Of a stretch of 45,773 nucleotides of DNA, positions 16,486-25,230 are shown piece after piece. The stretch's first letter is position 1. Each line of letters begins with the position of its first letter. Source of the stretch: Granulosicoccus sp. GTDB taxonomy: Bacteria > Pseudomonadota > Gammaproteobacteria > Granulosicoccales > Granulosicoccaceae. The stretch spans positions 1 to 45,773 of the forward strand of contig JALZVU010000016.1 of assembly GCA_023301795.1 (NCBI GenBank). The letters run 5' to 3'. The notes beneath the pieces are model-generated. The model was not told the DNA's origin. It searched no databases and was given only the letters and a program-made list of their open reading frames with translations. Made by a program: the position numbers and the translations under genes.

Positions 16486-17756
16486 TTGAAAAACAACCCT
16501 CCTGCGACGATGTGTCAGAGCCTGAGCTAATGCCAGTGGATGAGGCGCGGCACCGTTTGTTTGCAGCGCTCAAACCCACTGCACGGGTGGAATCAGTGGG
16601 CTTGTCCAAGGCCTTTGGGCGCGTTTTAGCGGCAGATGTGGTGTCCACCATGGATGTGCCTGGGCAGAATAATTCTGCCATGGACGGCTATGCCATCAAT
16701 GCCTCCAGTATTCCTTCATCGGACGAGGCGACGCTTGCGCTCGTGGGTACTGCCTGGGCTGGAACACCGTTTGATAACGATGTGGGCACTGGCCAAGCTG
16801 TACGGATTTTTACCGGTGGCATCATGCCGGCGGGTACAGACACAGTCGTTATTCAGGAGCATGTGCGTGATGATGGTGAGCACATCGTCATTGACAGTGA
16901 CGCGGTTGCTGGCAAGAACGTGCGGCAAGCCGGTGAAGATATTGAGTGTGGCCAGAGTATTTTGCACAAGGGGCGCAAGCTAGAGGCGTCTGATGTTGGT
17001 GTCATTGCCTCGTTAGGTATTACGACTGTTGAGGTCTATAAACCTTTAAAGGTCGCTTTTTTTACAACGGGTGATGAGCTTCGTTCGCTGAGTGAGCATA
17101 CTCCTGGAGATTCTTTACCACAGGGTATGTTGTTTGATAGTAATCGCCACACGCTTGCGTGTTTGTTGCAAAACGAAGGCGTAGAAGCGATCGACATGGG
17201 CATTGTGCGTGATAACGAAAAAGATACCCGTGCAGCATTGCAGCGCGCAGCTGAGGTAGCCGATGTTGTGGTGACCTCTGGCGGTGTTTCAGCGGGTGAT
17301 GCTGATTTTGTTACACGTGTTTTTCACGAAATGGGTTCAGTAAAATTCTGGAAACTGGCTATGCGACCGGGTCGACCACTGGCGTTTGGGAAAGTCGGCG
17401 ATGCGGCATTTTTTGGCCTGCCCGGAAATCCGGTTGCCGTGATGGTGACCTACCTTCAGTTTGTTAAGCCTGCGATACGGCTGCTGTCAGGTATGGATGA
17501 TATCGAGCCTTTGACCTTAAGCGCTGTCAGTGAATCCAAGCTGCGAAAATCACCTGGACGCATCGAGTTTCAGCGTGGTGTTATGCGCGTGGACACCGAC
17601 GGCACATTGAAAGTTGCCTCAACCGGTAAGCAAGGGGCAGGGCGTTTAAGCTCTATGAGTCAGGCCAACTGTCTGATTGTGATTGATGCACAGGTGGATG
17701 GCGTACAGCCTGGCGATACAGTGGGTGTTCAACCGTTTCATGGTTTGTTGAATTAA
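16482..17756 (+). CDS. moeA: Molybdopterin molybdenumtransferase MoeA
   Basis: MoeA inserts molybdate into adenylated molybdopterin. The 424-residue protein has the N-terminal signature N-N-S-A-M-D-G-Y-A near residue 65, the V-V-T-S-G-G-V-S-A-G-D segment of the MoCF-binding domain, the F-G-L-P-G-N-P-V-A loop and a C-terminal beta domain ending around residue 420. Length is standard. It follows mobA with a four-base overlap and is the last gene of the gshA-mobA-moeA run. It converges with the P450 gene across a 63-base gap. Confidence 0.96.
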   Translation: MIEKQPSCDDVSEPELMPVDEARHRLFAALKPTARVESVGLSKAFGRVLAADVVSTMDVPGQNNSAMDGYAINASSIPSSDEATLALVGTAWAGTPFDNDVGTGQAVRIFTGGIMPAGTDTVVIQEHVRDDGEHIVIDSDAVAGKNVRQAGEDIECGQSILHKGRKLEASDVGVIASLGITTVEVYKPLKVAFFTTGDELRSLSEHTPGDSLPQGMLFDSNRHTLACLLQNEGVEAIDMGIVRDNEKDTRAALQRAAEVADVVVTSGGVSAGDADFVTRVFHEMGSVKFWKLAMRPGRPLAFGKVGDAAFFGLPGNPVAVMVTYLQFVKPAIRLLSGMDDIEPLTLSAVSESKLRKSPGRIEFQRGVMRVDTDGTLKVASTGKQGAGRLSSMSQANCLIVIDAQVDGVQPGDTVGVQPFHGLLN

Positions 17757-17819
17757 AACTATTACCTTCTATCGCCTATCTGATCTTGCGAGTAAGCAAA
17801 GAATCTGCGAGTAACACGT

Positions 17820-19052
17820 TCACCACTGCACCTGTAGTTCTGCCAGACCATGGAAATGAAACGCGTTTTGGTACTGCGGTTCATCGACCAATGCCAGGTT
17901 TGGCAGGCGTTTAAACAGAACCTGTAACGCAACCCTTAGTTCAAGTTTTGATAGATGTGCGCCTACACAGTAGTGAATCCCAGCACCCAGTGACAGGTGC
18001 GCAGCGTCGTCTCGTTCTGGTATGAATTTATCGGGCTGTTCGAAGCGTTGTGGGCAACGATTGGCCGCCGCCAGTAACAAGCCTACTTCCTCGCCGCGCG
18101 CGATGTTGATGCCCTCGCCGATGGTCACATCTTCTTGCGCGTAGCGAGTGAACAAGTGCAGTGGTGCTGCATAGCGAAGGCACTCCGCCACTATGGCATC
18201 GGCTTGTTCATTGTCGGCCAGTGCGTGCAGTAACGTCTTGCGATCATCTGGAGGGTATTTTTTCAGTAGCGTGAGCACTGCATTACCCAGCTGATGAACC
18301 GTGGCTTCATGGCCTGCATTTAGCAGCAGGATGGCCACAGAGATGATTTCTTCGTCAGTGATCGGCTGCGCATCATCGCGCATGGAAAGCATGTGTGAGA
18401 GCAGATCCTCACCTGGTGCCTTGCGCTTTTGTACAATAACATCGCGAAGAAACGCCTGAAAATCAGCCGCGGCCTGGTTCGCTAGTACTTCTTCATCGTG
18501 CGTTTGCGTCAGCGTATAGACCTTCACCATGGCATGTGACCAAGTGACTAGCTGAGGCCCCGCAGACTCAGGAACGCCCAACAGGCGGGTGATGGCGTTC
18601 AGCGGGATAGGCGTGGCGAAGTGTTCTAGCAGTTCAACATTTTTTGATGCGACAAACTTGTCGATGCAGGCATTGGCCATGGCATTGACTACCGGCTCCA
18701 TTCTGCCGATCTGTCGTGACACAAATGCCCGGTTTACCAGTTTTCGCAAGCGTGTGTGCCCTGGCGGTTCCATGCAGAGCAGCGAAAATTCCTCGGCAGC
18801 AGCAAAACTGCTCAGGTGTTCGGGGATGGCTTTGCCCGGCATACCCGGCGGTGGCAGGCGTGCAAAACGTCGGTCACGCAGCGCACTGTTAACGGCGTTA
18901 TAGCTTAGAACGCACCAGAATCCATACTCCTCCCAGAATATCGGCGACGCCTGAGAGTGCCACTGCGTGTAACATGCGTAGGGGTCTTGAACGAAAATAT
19001 CGTCTCGAAGTCCCTGCCGAACTGTGTTTTCTGGCACGATTCTGTTTGTCAT
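17820..19052 (-). CDS. Cytochrome P450
   Basis: This is a soluble bacterial P450 monooxygenase; the substrate is not known. I chose the ATG at 19052, giving 410 residues, the usual length; the frame is open to 19187 but the added 45 residues are unlike the family. Seen are the C-helix segment E-P-P-G-H-T-R-L-R, the I-helix oxygen-activation motif A-G-H-E-A-T (246-251), the ExxR pair Glu290 and Arg293, and the heme loop L-G-A-G-I-H-Y-C-V-G with the thiolate ligand Cys362. The usual phenylalanine seven residues before the cysteine is leucine here. No ferredoxin or reductase gene is nearby, so electrons must come from elsewhere. The gene is divergent from the receiver protein gene at 19208. Confidence 0.92.
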   Translation of the reverse strand: MTNRIVPENTVRQGLRDDIFVQDPYACYTQWHSQASPIFWEEYGFWCVLSYNAVNSALRDRRFARLPPPGMPGKAIPEHLSSFAAAEEFSLLCMEPPGHTRLRKLVNRAFVSRQIGRMEPVVNAMANACIDKFVASKNVELLEHFATPIPLNAITRLLGVPESAGPQLVTWSHAMVKVYTLTQTHDEEVLANQAAADFQAFLRDVIVQKRKAPGEDLLSHMLSMRDDAQPITDEEIISVAILLLNAGHEATVHQLGNAVLTLLKKYPPDDRKTLLHALADNEQADAIVAECLRYAAPLHLFTRYAQEDVTIGEGINIARGEEVGLLLAAANRCPQRFEQPDKFIPERDDAAHLSLGAGIHYCVGAHLSKLELRVALQVLFKRLPNLALVDEPQYQNAFHFHGLAELQVQW

Positions 19053-19207
19053 GGAGCAGTATTGGACGTATTTGTAGATAAGATCACATCTGCAGAGGTC
19101 GTTGAGACCGTGCACATAGGGTACCTTGTCCGCGTCTTGCATCGTTATTCCATGATGAAACTCTCGAATCAAAATATGCCTTGCCACTCATCAGATCTTT
19201 GGCTTTT

Positions 19208-20977
19208 ATGACCCACCGACTTCTTCTGGTCGAGCAATCGGCCACCATGCGCTACGTTATAGAAAAGCACGCAGAATCGCTGGGTTTTGCTGTGGATGCC
19301 TGTGAGAGCTACCTGCAAGCCACGCAGGCGCTCGATCAACAGTTTCAGCAGTACGGAACCGAATACAGCGGCGTGCTGCTTGGGTGGCCGACAACGGCTC
19401 AGGAGGACGCTACCGCTTGCGCACAGTTGCTGGAAAACAGTGACCACAAAGATCTGCCTGTGGTGGTGATGTCAACAGATATGCGAGCTGAGGCGCGTGC
19501 CTGGGCTGCAGGGCGAGACAATACGGCAGTCCTCGCCTGGAAGGAGTACCAAGGGCTGGAAGCACTGCTGAAGCAGCTTATCGATGTTGCGCCCAATGAA
19601 GATAATGAAGCTGACGCCTCTGACCTCAAACGCGACAATGCGGATGTGCACCTGTTGGTAGTTGATGATTCGGCGACCATTCGCTACTCGTTGCGCGATC
19701 TGTTCCAATTGCAAGGATACCGCGTGACGTTGGCTGCCACGCGCGACGAAGCCATGCGTCATGCCTCAAACACCGCTTTTGACATCGCCGTACTTGACTA
19801 CTATCTCACCGAAACCACTGGGGACGTTCTGTGCCGCGAGTTACTGGCTACTGAGGCCACAGGAGACATCGTGTGCACGGTACTCACGGGTACTTACAGC
19901 GATCATATTATTAAACGCAGTCTTCGCGCGGGTGCAGTTGAATGCATGTTCAAGAACGAGTCCAGCGAATTACTACTGAGCAGAATTGATGCGATCAGCC
20001 GATTTGTTAGGCAGAAACGCCAGATACAAGTAGAGCAACAGCTGCTTGCTGATGTACTTGAATGCGTTGCAGGTGCCATTGTTCTAATTGACAGCGAGCT
20101 GCAAATTGTCTACGTCAACGCGTTAGCCATCGAGGAGCTGGGCCTGGGTGATAAATCTGCCTTGGTGGGTCGTTCGTGTTCTGCACTTCTTGAGACTGAT
20201 GGACCGCAGCCGGCAGGGCAACAATTGCATTCGTCCACGTGGCATCTGCCGGATGGTCGTGAAATTGAAATTGACTATCAGCACTCACTGATTAAATCCA
20301 GCGGGCATGGATTGCTGCGATTTACTCGGCGCATTGTCTCTATCGCCGATGAGGATGTCACTGTACTTCTAAAATCTGACGATCCGGTTGTCACCGTTGG
20401 ACGTGTCATCGACCAGCTTGGGCTTGCCAAAGACTCGAACGCTTTTTTACGCGAAATGCACCAGTACCTTGCAGTTGCTAGACAGGCACAGCGACAAGGG
20501 AATTCGTCGGGTAGTGCAGATGTCCCACGGGTCAGTTTTCTTGTGCTGGATGTCTTTCGCCGCGGCGACAATGGAGATCTGGAATCAATAGCGGCTCATG
20601 ACGAACTGGCGTTACAGGTCAGCGAGTCTCTGCTCGGTGTGTTTAGTCGTGAAAATCATGTGGCTAAGCTTGGGGACAATCGCTACGGGTTTCTGATGTG
20701 TCTTCTTGAAGACTCGCAGGGCTATGTTCTTACGCGTAAGATTATGCAGCGGTGTCTTGAAGTGGTACCGAAAGATTCTCAGGCAACAACGCACGAGCGG
20801 CATCTTAGCTGTAGTGCCAGCTTGCTCAGTCTGACCCGCAATGCGGCGCAACCCATGAACTTGTTAGTGCAGCATACATTCAAGGGCATGGAGCTGGTGA
20901 ATACGCGTGAGCCTGATCAAGCACTGCTTCTGGATGTTCGACGCATGTTGAGTGCTTATCCGGCCGTTAGTGGTTAG
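19208..20977 (+). CDS. REC-REC-PAS-degenerate GGDEF signalling protein
   Basis: The 589-residue protein has an unusual layout. The first receiver domain (about 1-125) is degenerate: the phosphate-accepting aspartate is replaced by Gly59 (in L-L-G-W) and the acidic pocket is E-Q instead of D-D. The second receiver (about 145-265) looks active, with Asp153/154, Asp197 (in V-L-D-Y-Y), Thr227 and Lys249. A PAS-like domain follows (about 280-345). The C-terminal domain (about 440-580) resembles a GGDEF domain, but the catalytic signature is replaced by G-D-N-R-Y-G at 489-494, so it should not make cyclic di-GMP. There is no EAL domain. It is divergent from the P450 gene, with 155 bases between the starts. 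A role as a phosphorylation-controlled adaptor is inferred. Confidence 0.8.
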   Translation: MTHRLLLVEQSATMRYVIEKHAESLGFAVDACESYLQATQALDQQFQQYGTEYSGVLLGWPTTAQEDATACAQLLENSDHKDLPVVVMSTDMRAEARAWAAGRDNTAVLAWKEYQGLEALLKQLIDVAPNEDNEADASDLKRDNADVHLLVVDDSATIRYSLRDLFQLQGYRVTLAATRDEAMRHASNTAFDIAVLDYYLTETTGDVLCRELLATEATGDIVCTVLTGTYSDHIIKRSLRAGAVECMFKNESSELLLSRIDAISRFVRQKRQIQVEQQLLADVLECVAGAIVLIDSELQIVYVNALAIEELGLGDKSALVGRSCSALLETDGPQPAGQQLHSSTWHLPDGREIEIDYQHSLIKSSGHGLLRFTRRIVSIADEDVTVLLKSDDPVVTVGRVIDQLGLAKDSNAFLREMHQYLAVARQAQRQGNSSGSADVPRVSFLVLDVFRRGDNGDLESIAAHDELALQVSESLLGVFSRENHVAKLGDNRYGFLMCLLEDSQGYVLTRKIMQRCLEVVPKDSQATTHERHLSCSASLLSLTRNAAQPMNLLVQHTFKGMELVNTREPDQALLLDVRRMLSAYPAVSG

Positions 20978-20982
20978 CACCT

Positions 20983-22497
20983 TTAGTGAAAAACTCTTAG
21001 TTCTCCAACGCGATTTGATGGCGCTGAGCCATTGCTTACAGGCGTGGTCATTATTAGGGTTTTGCCATCGGGCGATAGCAGCACAGTTTGTGCAAATGCC
21101 TGTTTGGCCAGAGGCGTTAGCTGATGTGGTAGTTCCAGAGCGCTATGCCACTGCCGCTCGTTCACAAGGTAGGTATACGTGCTTAGTTCTGCTGATTCGC
21201 TGGTTAGACTCTGCCATCCCAATGCAACGGTATTCAGATCATCACTAGCTGAGAATCGTAGTGATGCCATTACGTCGGTGGTCGGTGGAGCACTTATCGA
21301 ATCTATTATTTGAACATCCGTGGTCTGGGAATTTTCTGAATCCTGGCTAGTATTCAAACGCCACATAACCGGTGATCGTTGGTCGATAGAGACGGTATCC
21401 CAGCCTGCAACAATAATGGATGATCCCTCGCTATTGGAATGAAGGCTTACCTCATTGTGCGCATTTACGCCTTGAATCAACCGACGTCCGACATTCTTCC
21501 ACGTTGATTCGTGCTCATGAGAACTTAGCCATAGTTGTCCATTCTCAAGTGTTACTACATGGACGATATTAAGTTGGCTGTTAACGGTGACAGCTTTTAT
21601 CGTGGCGTTTTGAGTCACAGATACAGGCGTCTCGATATTCCAGGCAAGTTGGTTACGTCGAAAAAGCAGCACGTTGTCAGCGGTATGCAAAAGGAGCGCA
21701 TCGCCGTTGTCTGAAAGGGTGATTTTACGGCTTGGGTCCACGTTAGCCAATTCTGGTGCGGACAAAGTGGACGTTGTGAACCAGTTTTCTCCCAAGCGCT
21801 CGATAATGCGAATGGTAGGCTGCGCGGTGTCGCTCACCATCAGCGCAGCCAGAGTGTCACCTGATTCTGAGCTTACGATGCTGTCGATTGACGCCGATGC
21901 CAAGTTATCCAGCCCAATAGGCGAGGCTGCTATCCATCTGCCTTCAATGTGAAAGTAGACTTGAATAGCACCCCTGACTGGCAGCGTTGCAAATATGACG
22001 CTCGCATCGTGATTAGTCGTGATGTGCTCAGCAAACCGTTCGCTCTCAATAAATTCGCTGGGTCTGATAGTTGCCGTGGTGTTAGCCAATAGCCCTGTCA
22101 AAGGTACCTTGGCTGAACTCACGCAACCGAGCGGATCGCACAGTTCAACTCTGAATTGCTCGTTATTCCAGATACGACGAGCGGATTTGCTTTCAATGGT
22201 AATGCTTGTGGTTTCAGAGCCCATATTGCCTTGAATCAGAATTTCTTCGTTAAGCGAAGGATTGTAGGCGTAGAGATTTGCTGTCTGATCGCGGCTGTCC
22301 GTTTGCCAGGTAAACACTAGTGTTTCAGGCGCCGCCGTTATGAGAAGTTCAGGTTGCGCAGGCGGCTGCAGGGAATCGCTGTTTAACTCGGCGGGCGAAC
22401 TATCAAGCTTGCTAGTAGAGTTCTCACTGGGGGAGGGATCGCTGGCGCAAGCGCTTAGATGGAGTGCAACGACGAGAAGCAAAATGAAGGATTTCAC
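20983..22497 (-). CDS. Large lipoprotein of unknown function
   Basis: With a GTG start at 22497 the protein opens with a classic lipoprotein signal: M-K-S-F, a hydrophobic run, then the lipobox L-S-A-C with Cys17. A TTG at 22566 would add 23 residues ahead of the signal and is less likely; the start is uncertain either way. After a serine/proline-rich linker (about 18-45) comes a fibronectin-III-like stretch (about 48-125). About 370 residues follow with repeated beta-strand patterns and S-D-N-G-D-A or S-P-D-G-K turns, which suggest a beta-propeller. It is probably anchored to the inner face of the outer membrane. Function unknown. It converges with the receiver protein gene with only five bases between stops. 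Confidence 0.75.
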   Translation of the reverse strand: MKSFILLLVVALHLSACASDPSPSENSTSKLDSSPAELNSDSLQPPAQPELLITAAPETLVFTWQTDSRDQTANLYAYNPSLNEEILIQGNMGSETTSITIESKSARRIWNNEQFRVELCDPLGCVSSAKVPLTGLLANTTATIRPSEFIESERFAEHITTNHDASVIFATLPVRGAIQVYFHIEGRWIAASPIGLDNLASASIDSIVSSESGDTLAALMVSDTAQPTIRIIERLGENWFTTSTLSAPELANVDPSRKITLSDNGDALLLHTADNVLLFRRNQLAWNIETPVSVTQNATIKAVTVNSQLNIVHVVTLENGQLWLSSHEHESTWKNVGRRLIQGVNAHNEVSLHSNSEGSSIIVAGWDTVSIDQRSPVMWRLNTSQDSENSQTTDVQIIDSISAPPTTDVMASLRFSASDDLNTVALGWQSLTSESAELSTYTYLVNERQWHSALELPHQLTPLAKQAFAQTVLLSPDGKTLIMTTPVSNGSAPSNRVGELRVFH

Positions 22498-22589
22498 AGC
22501 AGTGAGTGTCCGCGCCAGTAATGCAAAAGAAGCGCGGATGACATCAGTGACCTTCAGCTTTAACAAGTATTCGGTTTGAGCCGTCTGGA

Positions 22590-22703
22590 TTAGTTGTCCG
22601 AAGTGTATTGTGATGTCACCCGCTGCAGTGACTGTGCAATTACCGTTCCCGTGCTGCCTCCCTGATCGATTAGATCCTTCAGTTTTTGTTCGCTACTGCT
22701 CAT
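22590..22703 (-). CDS. Possible small protein of 37 residues
   Basis: A short frame begins at an ATG at 22703 and ends at a TAA at 22590. The product is 37 residues, polar, and begins M-S-S-S-E-Q-K-L-K-D-L-I-D-Q-G-G. It has a helical first half and no cysteine or membrane segment. Codon use looks ordinary for this genome. No good ribosome-binding site is seen, and coding potential is not proven. It fills an otherwise empty gap between the methylase gene and the lipoprotein gene on the same strand. Confidence 0.3.
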   Translation of the reverse strand: MSSSEQKLKDLIDQGGSTGTVIAQSLQRVTSQYTSDN

Positions 22704-22734
22704 TGCTATTCAAGAGTTAAAAGGGAGCCGCTAG

Positions 22735-22751
22735 GGCCGGTCTCGCCGGCC
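22735..22751 (-). terminator. GC-rich hairpin downstream of the methylase gene
   Basis: GGCCGG at 22735-22740 pairs exactly with CCGGCC at 22746-22751 around a five-base loop. On the minus strand it lies about 50 bases after the methylase stop. A CCCTTTT run appears about a dozen bases beyond it, so it may be a weak terminator or an attenuator before the possible small gene. Confidence 0.35.
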
Positions 22752-22798
22752 AGTATATTCTCGACCAGCCAAGCTGCGAGAAGTCCTTGCCATTTGGC

Positions 22799-23845
22799 TC
22801 AGATACGTCTGGCAACAACCACATCACGGATGATTGCCTGATCTACGCGATGGCGGAAATCATCGCAATCTGTTAGTGGTGACAACGTTAAACCTGCTTC
22901 CTCAAGTAATGAAATAACCTTAACCTTCCTTGCCAGGTAGGTATTCCATGAGAGCCCAATAGCGCCACCTCGCACCAGTAATTTGCTCCATACGGGCAGG
23001 CACTCTTCCAGCAAATTGATGGGTGATTTAGCGAGACCTGTTGTTGATTTGTTCCCATGCTTTACCCCATAGGGTAAATCGGCCACGATCAATTCGAAGC
23101 TTTGCTGCTTGAAGAATTCGCCTGCTCGCAGAGTGTCACTATGCACAACATCAAGCTTTTGAACGTCTTTTGCTTTGTACGCTTCTTTTTCACTGGCTAG
23201 GGTGATGTTGAGTCGCTGGGTATCGTCACGGCCGTCCTTACGAAGCTCAACCAAATCTGAAGCGTGTTTCAGTCGCTTGTCTTTCAGCCAACGATTGATG
23301 AAGACATTGTAGGCGTCAAAGTCACGTGATTCTATTTCAACACCACTGGCGTCAAAGCCGTACATGAGCGCTTGATTCAATGTGGTGCCACGTCCGCATA
23401 GCGGGTCAAGAACCCGAAGACGGCGACTCAGCATAGCGGGCGCAGATGTTGATGCCATGATGGTGATGTTTAACAACATCTTGGTGAACTTCTCGTTGGT
23501 CTTTCCCGGAAACTTCAAGATACTGACTAGATCGCTGTCGTATCGATCCAGTTTGGTCAGCGCTTGTGGCAAGAAATGCTGAAGCGCATCGTCGCCTGCC
23601 ACTTCAAACAACGCATACATGAAAGACAGATTGGACAGAAAGGCGATGTCCTGTGTGGACAGATCTGCACAACTAAATGTCAGATACGGTACGCCTGCTA
23701 TTTGTCTGGCTTGAATGTCTGTAACGCGATTATCGAGCACCGCAACATTGAATGCCTGTAGCTCAGCGTGTGCCAGTTTATCGGCACCGGTGTTGTATAC
23801 CCTGTTGCTGGAAGGTAGTACCAGCATCGCGTAGTGGCGGTTCAT
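22799..23845 (-). CDS. TRM11-like RNA methylase (UPF0020 family)
   Basis: The 348-residue protein has a Rossmann methyltransferase domain in its C-terminal half. The SAM-binding motif I reads D-P-L-C-G-R-G-T near residue 145. The catalytic motif reads D-L-P-Y-G near 260, a variant of the D-P-P-Y-G of N2-guanine RNA methylases. The N-terminal 120 residues lack a clear motif but correspond to the THUMP-like substrate-binding region in TRM11-type proteins. The likely substrate is tRNA or rRNA, by family. It is the fourth gene in a minus-strand series HIT, MoxR, VWA, methylase, with a 127-base gap before it. Confidence 0.8.
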   Translation of the reverse strand: MNRHYAMLVLPSSNRVYNTGADKLAHAELQAFNVAVLDNRVTDIQARQIAGVPYLTFSCADLSTQDIAFLSNLSFMYALFEVAGDDALQHFLPQALTKLDRYDSDLVSILKFPGKTNEKFTKMLLNITIMASTSAPAMLSRRLRVLDPLCGRGTTLNQALMYGFDASGVEIESRDFDAYNVFINRWLKDKRLKHASDLVELRKDGRDDTQRLNITLASEKEAYKAKDVQKLDVVHSDTLRAGEFFKQQSFELIVADLPYGVKHGNKSTTGLAKSPINLLEECLPVWSKLLVRGGAIGLSWNTYLARKVKVISLLEEAGLTLSPLTDCDDFRHRVDQAIIRDVVVARRI

Positions 23846-23972
23846 GCGGACGGTGAGCTCGTAGTGAGGGTAAGTGATTCAGCCCGGCGAGAAAAGTCAG
23901 CGCTTGAGGCGATAATCATTCCCTTGGGAATGCTAACTGTCAGTATTGCTGGATAAGAAAAAACAGGTGTAC

Positions 23973-25199
23973 TCATGAATAATCCGGGTTTGAGCTAATG
24001 CCACTGAGAGGAACTTTGAGTGCATCGATGGCCTCTTGTAAGCCATCGAGCGATAAGGGATACATGCGGTTGTGCATCAGCTCGCGAGTCATGCGTACTG
24101 AAGGTGTGCTGTCCCACCATTCACGCGCTTCCGGATTTAGCCATACGCAATGTGGAAAAGCCACTTGCAAGCGTTTAAGCCATAGTGCACCGGGTTCTTC
24201 GTTCCAGTGCTCCACGCTTCCACCGGGCACAGCTATTTCGTAAGGGCTCATGGTGGCATCGCCTACAATGATCAATCTGTGATCGTGCCCAAAACGGCGA
24301 AGCAGCTCAACAGTGGGTGTGGTTTGTGTATGACGCCGGGCGTTGCTCTGCCACACACGTTCGTACATGAAATTGTGGAACCAGAATGTGTCGAGCCGTT
24401 TAAATTCTGTGCGTGCCGCTGAGAACAAGGTTTCACATACTTGTGCGTGATAGTCCATGGATCCACCAATATCGATTAGCAGCAATACCTTGATGGCGTT
24501 CTGCCTTTCGGCACGCATGTGGATATCCAGCAAGCCAGCGTTGTTAGCCGTTGCACGAATGGTGGTGTCCAGATCCAGCGAATCGGGTCGGCCATCACGG
24601 GCAAGGCGGCGCAGTTTGCGCAGCGCCATCTTGAAATTACGTGTGCCCAACTGCTTGTCGCCATCAAGATCGCGGAATTGGCGTTTTTCCCATACTTTGA
24701 CAGCCTTTCCCTGACGCTTGGGACCATCGCCGATACGGATGCCTTCGGGATTGTAGCCACTGTGTCCGAAGGGCGAAGTGCCCCCAGTACCTATCCAGCG
24801 GCTGCCGCCGTGGTGTTCCTCGGTTTGTTCCTTCAAGCGTTCAGCGAGGGTTTCCATGAGTTTGTCCCAACCTCCCATGGCCTCTACCTGAGCCTTTTGT
24901 TCTTCACTCAAGGCATCTTTGTCTAGGGATCGTAGCCAGTCTTCAGGGATCGGTGCCTTTAATGAATCAAGCAGTTCATCGAAAGCCTGGGTCTGGCCAC
25001 TCCAGTACAGAGAGAAAACCTGATCAAAGCGATCGTACAACGCTTCATTCTTGATGAGTGCCAGACGGGCGAAGGCATAGAAGCGATCGATGTCCAGCGT
25101 ACCAATACCTAACGACAAGCCGCGCATAAGCAACAGCCACTCAGTAAGTGACACGGGTATGCCTGCGGCGCGCAGTTTGTCATGAAAATCCAGCAACAT
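23973..25199 (-). CDS. VWA domain protein, CoxE-like, partner of MoxR ATPase
   Basis: The 408-residue protein has an N-terminal helical domain (about 1-125), a glycine-rich linker (about 128-165) and a von Willebrand factor A domain (about 225-395). The metal-ion site reads D-I-G-G-S at 243-247, the variant usual for this bacterial CoxE-like family. The start at 25199 (MLLDFHDKL) matches family members; the upstream in-frame extension to 25277 overlaps the end of the MoxR gene. It follows the MoxR gene by 31 bases on the same strand. MoxR-VWA pairs are known to act as chaperone-like machines for enzyme or complex maturation; the client here is not indicated. Confidence 0.88.
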   Translation of the reverse strand: MLLDFHDKLRAAGIPVSLTEWLLLMRGLSLGIGTLDIDRFYAFARLALIKNEALYDRFDQVFSLYWSGQTQAFDELLDSLKAPIPEDWLRSLDKDALSEEQKAQVEAMGGWDKLMETLAERLKEQTEEHHGGSRWIGTGGTSPFGHSGYNPEGIRIGDGPKRQGKAVKVWEKRQFRDLDGDKQLGTRNFKMALRKLRRLARDGRPDSLDLDTTIRATANNAGLLDIHMRAERQNAIKVLLLIDIGGSMDYHAQVCETLFSAARTEFKRLDTFWFHNFMYERVWQSNARRHTQTTPTVELLRRFGHDHRLIIVGDATMSPYEIAVPGGSVEHWNEEPGALWLKRLQVAFPHCVWLNPEAREWWDSTPSVRMTRELMHNRMYPLSLDGLQEAIDALKVPLSGISSNPDYS

Positions 25200-25230
25200 T
25201 GATGATGCAATACCTTTAGCTTGTGAAAAA

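Noticed and set aside
17787-17814. Two copies of TGCGAGTAA, 19 bases apart, after moeA
   Set aside because: Nine bases repeated twice in a short convergent gap can arise by chance and match no known element.
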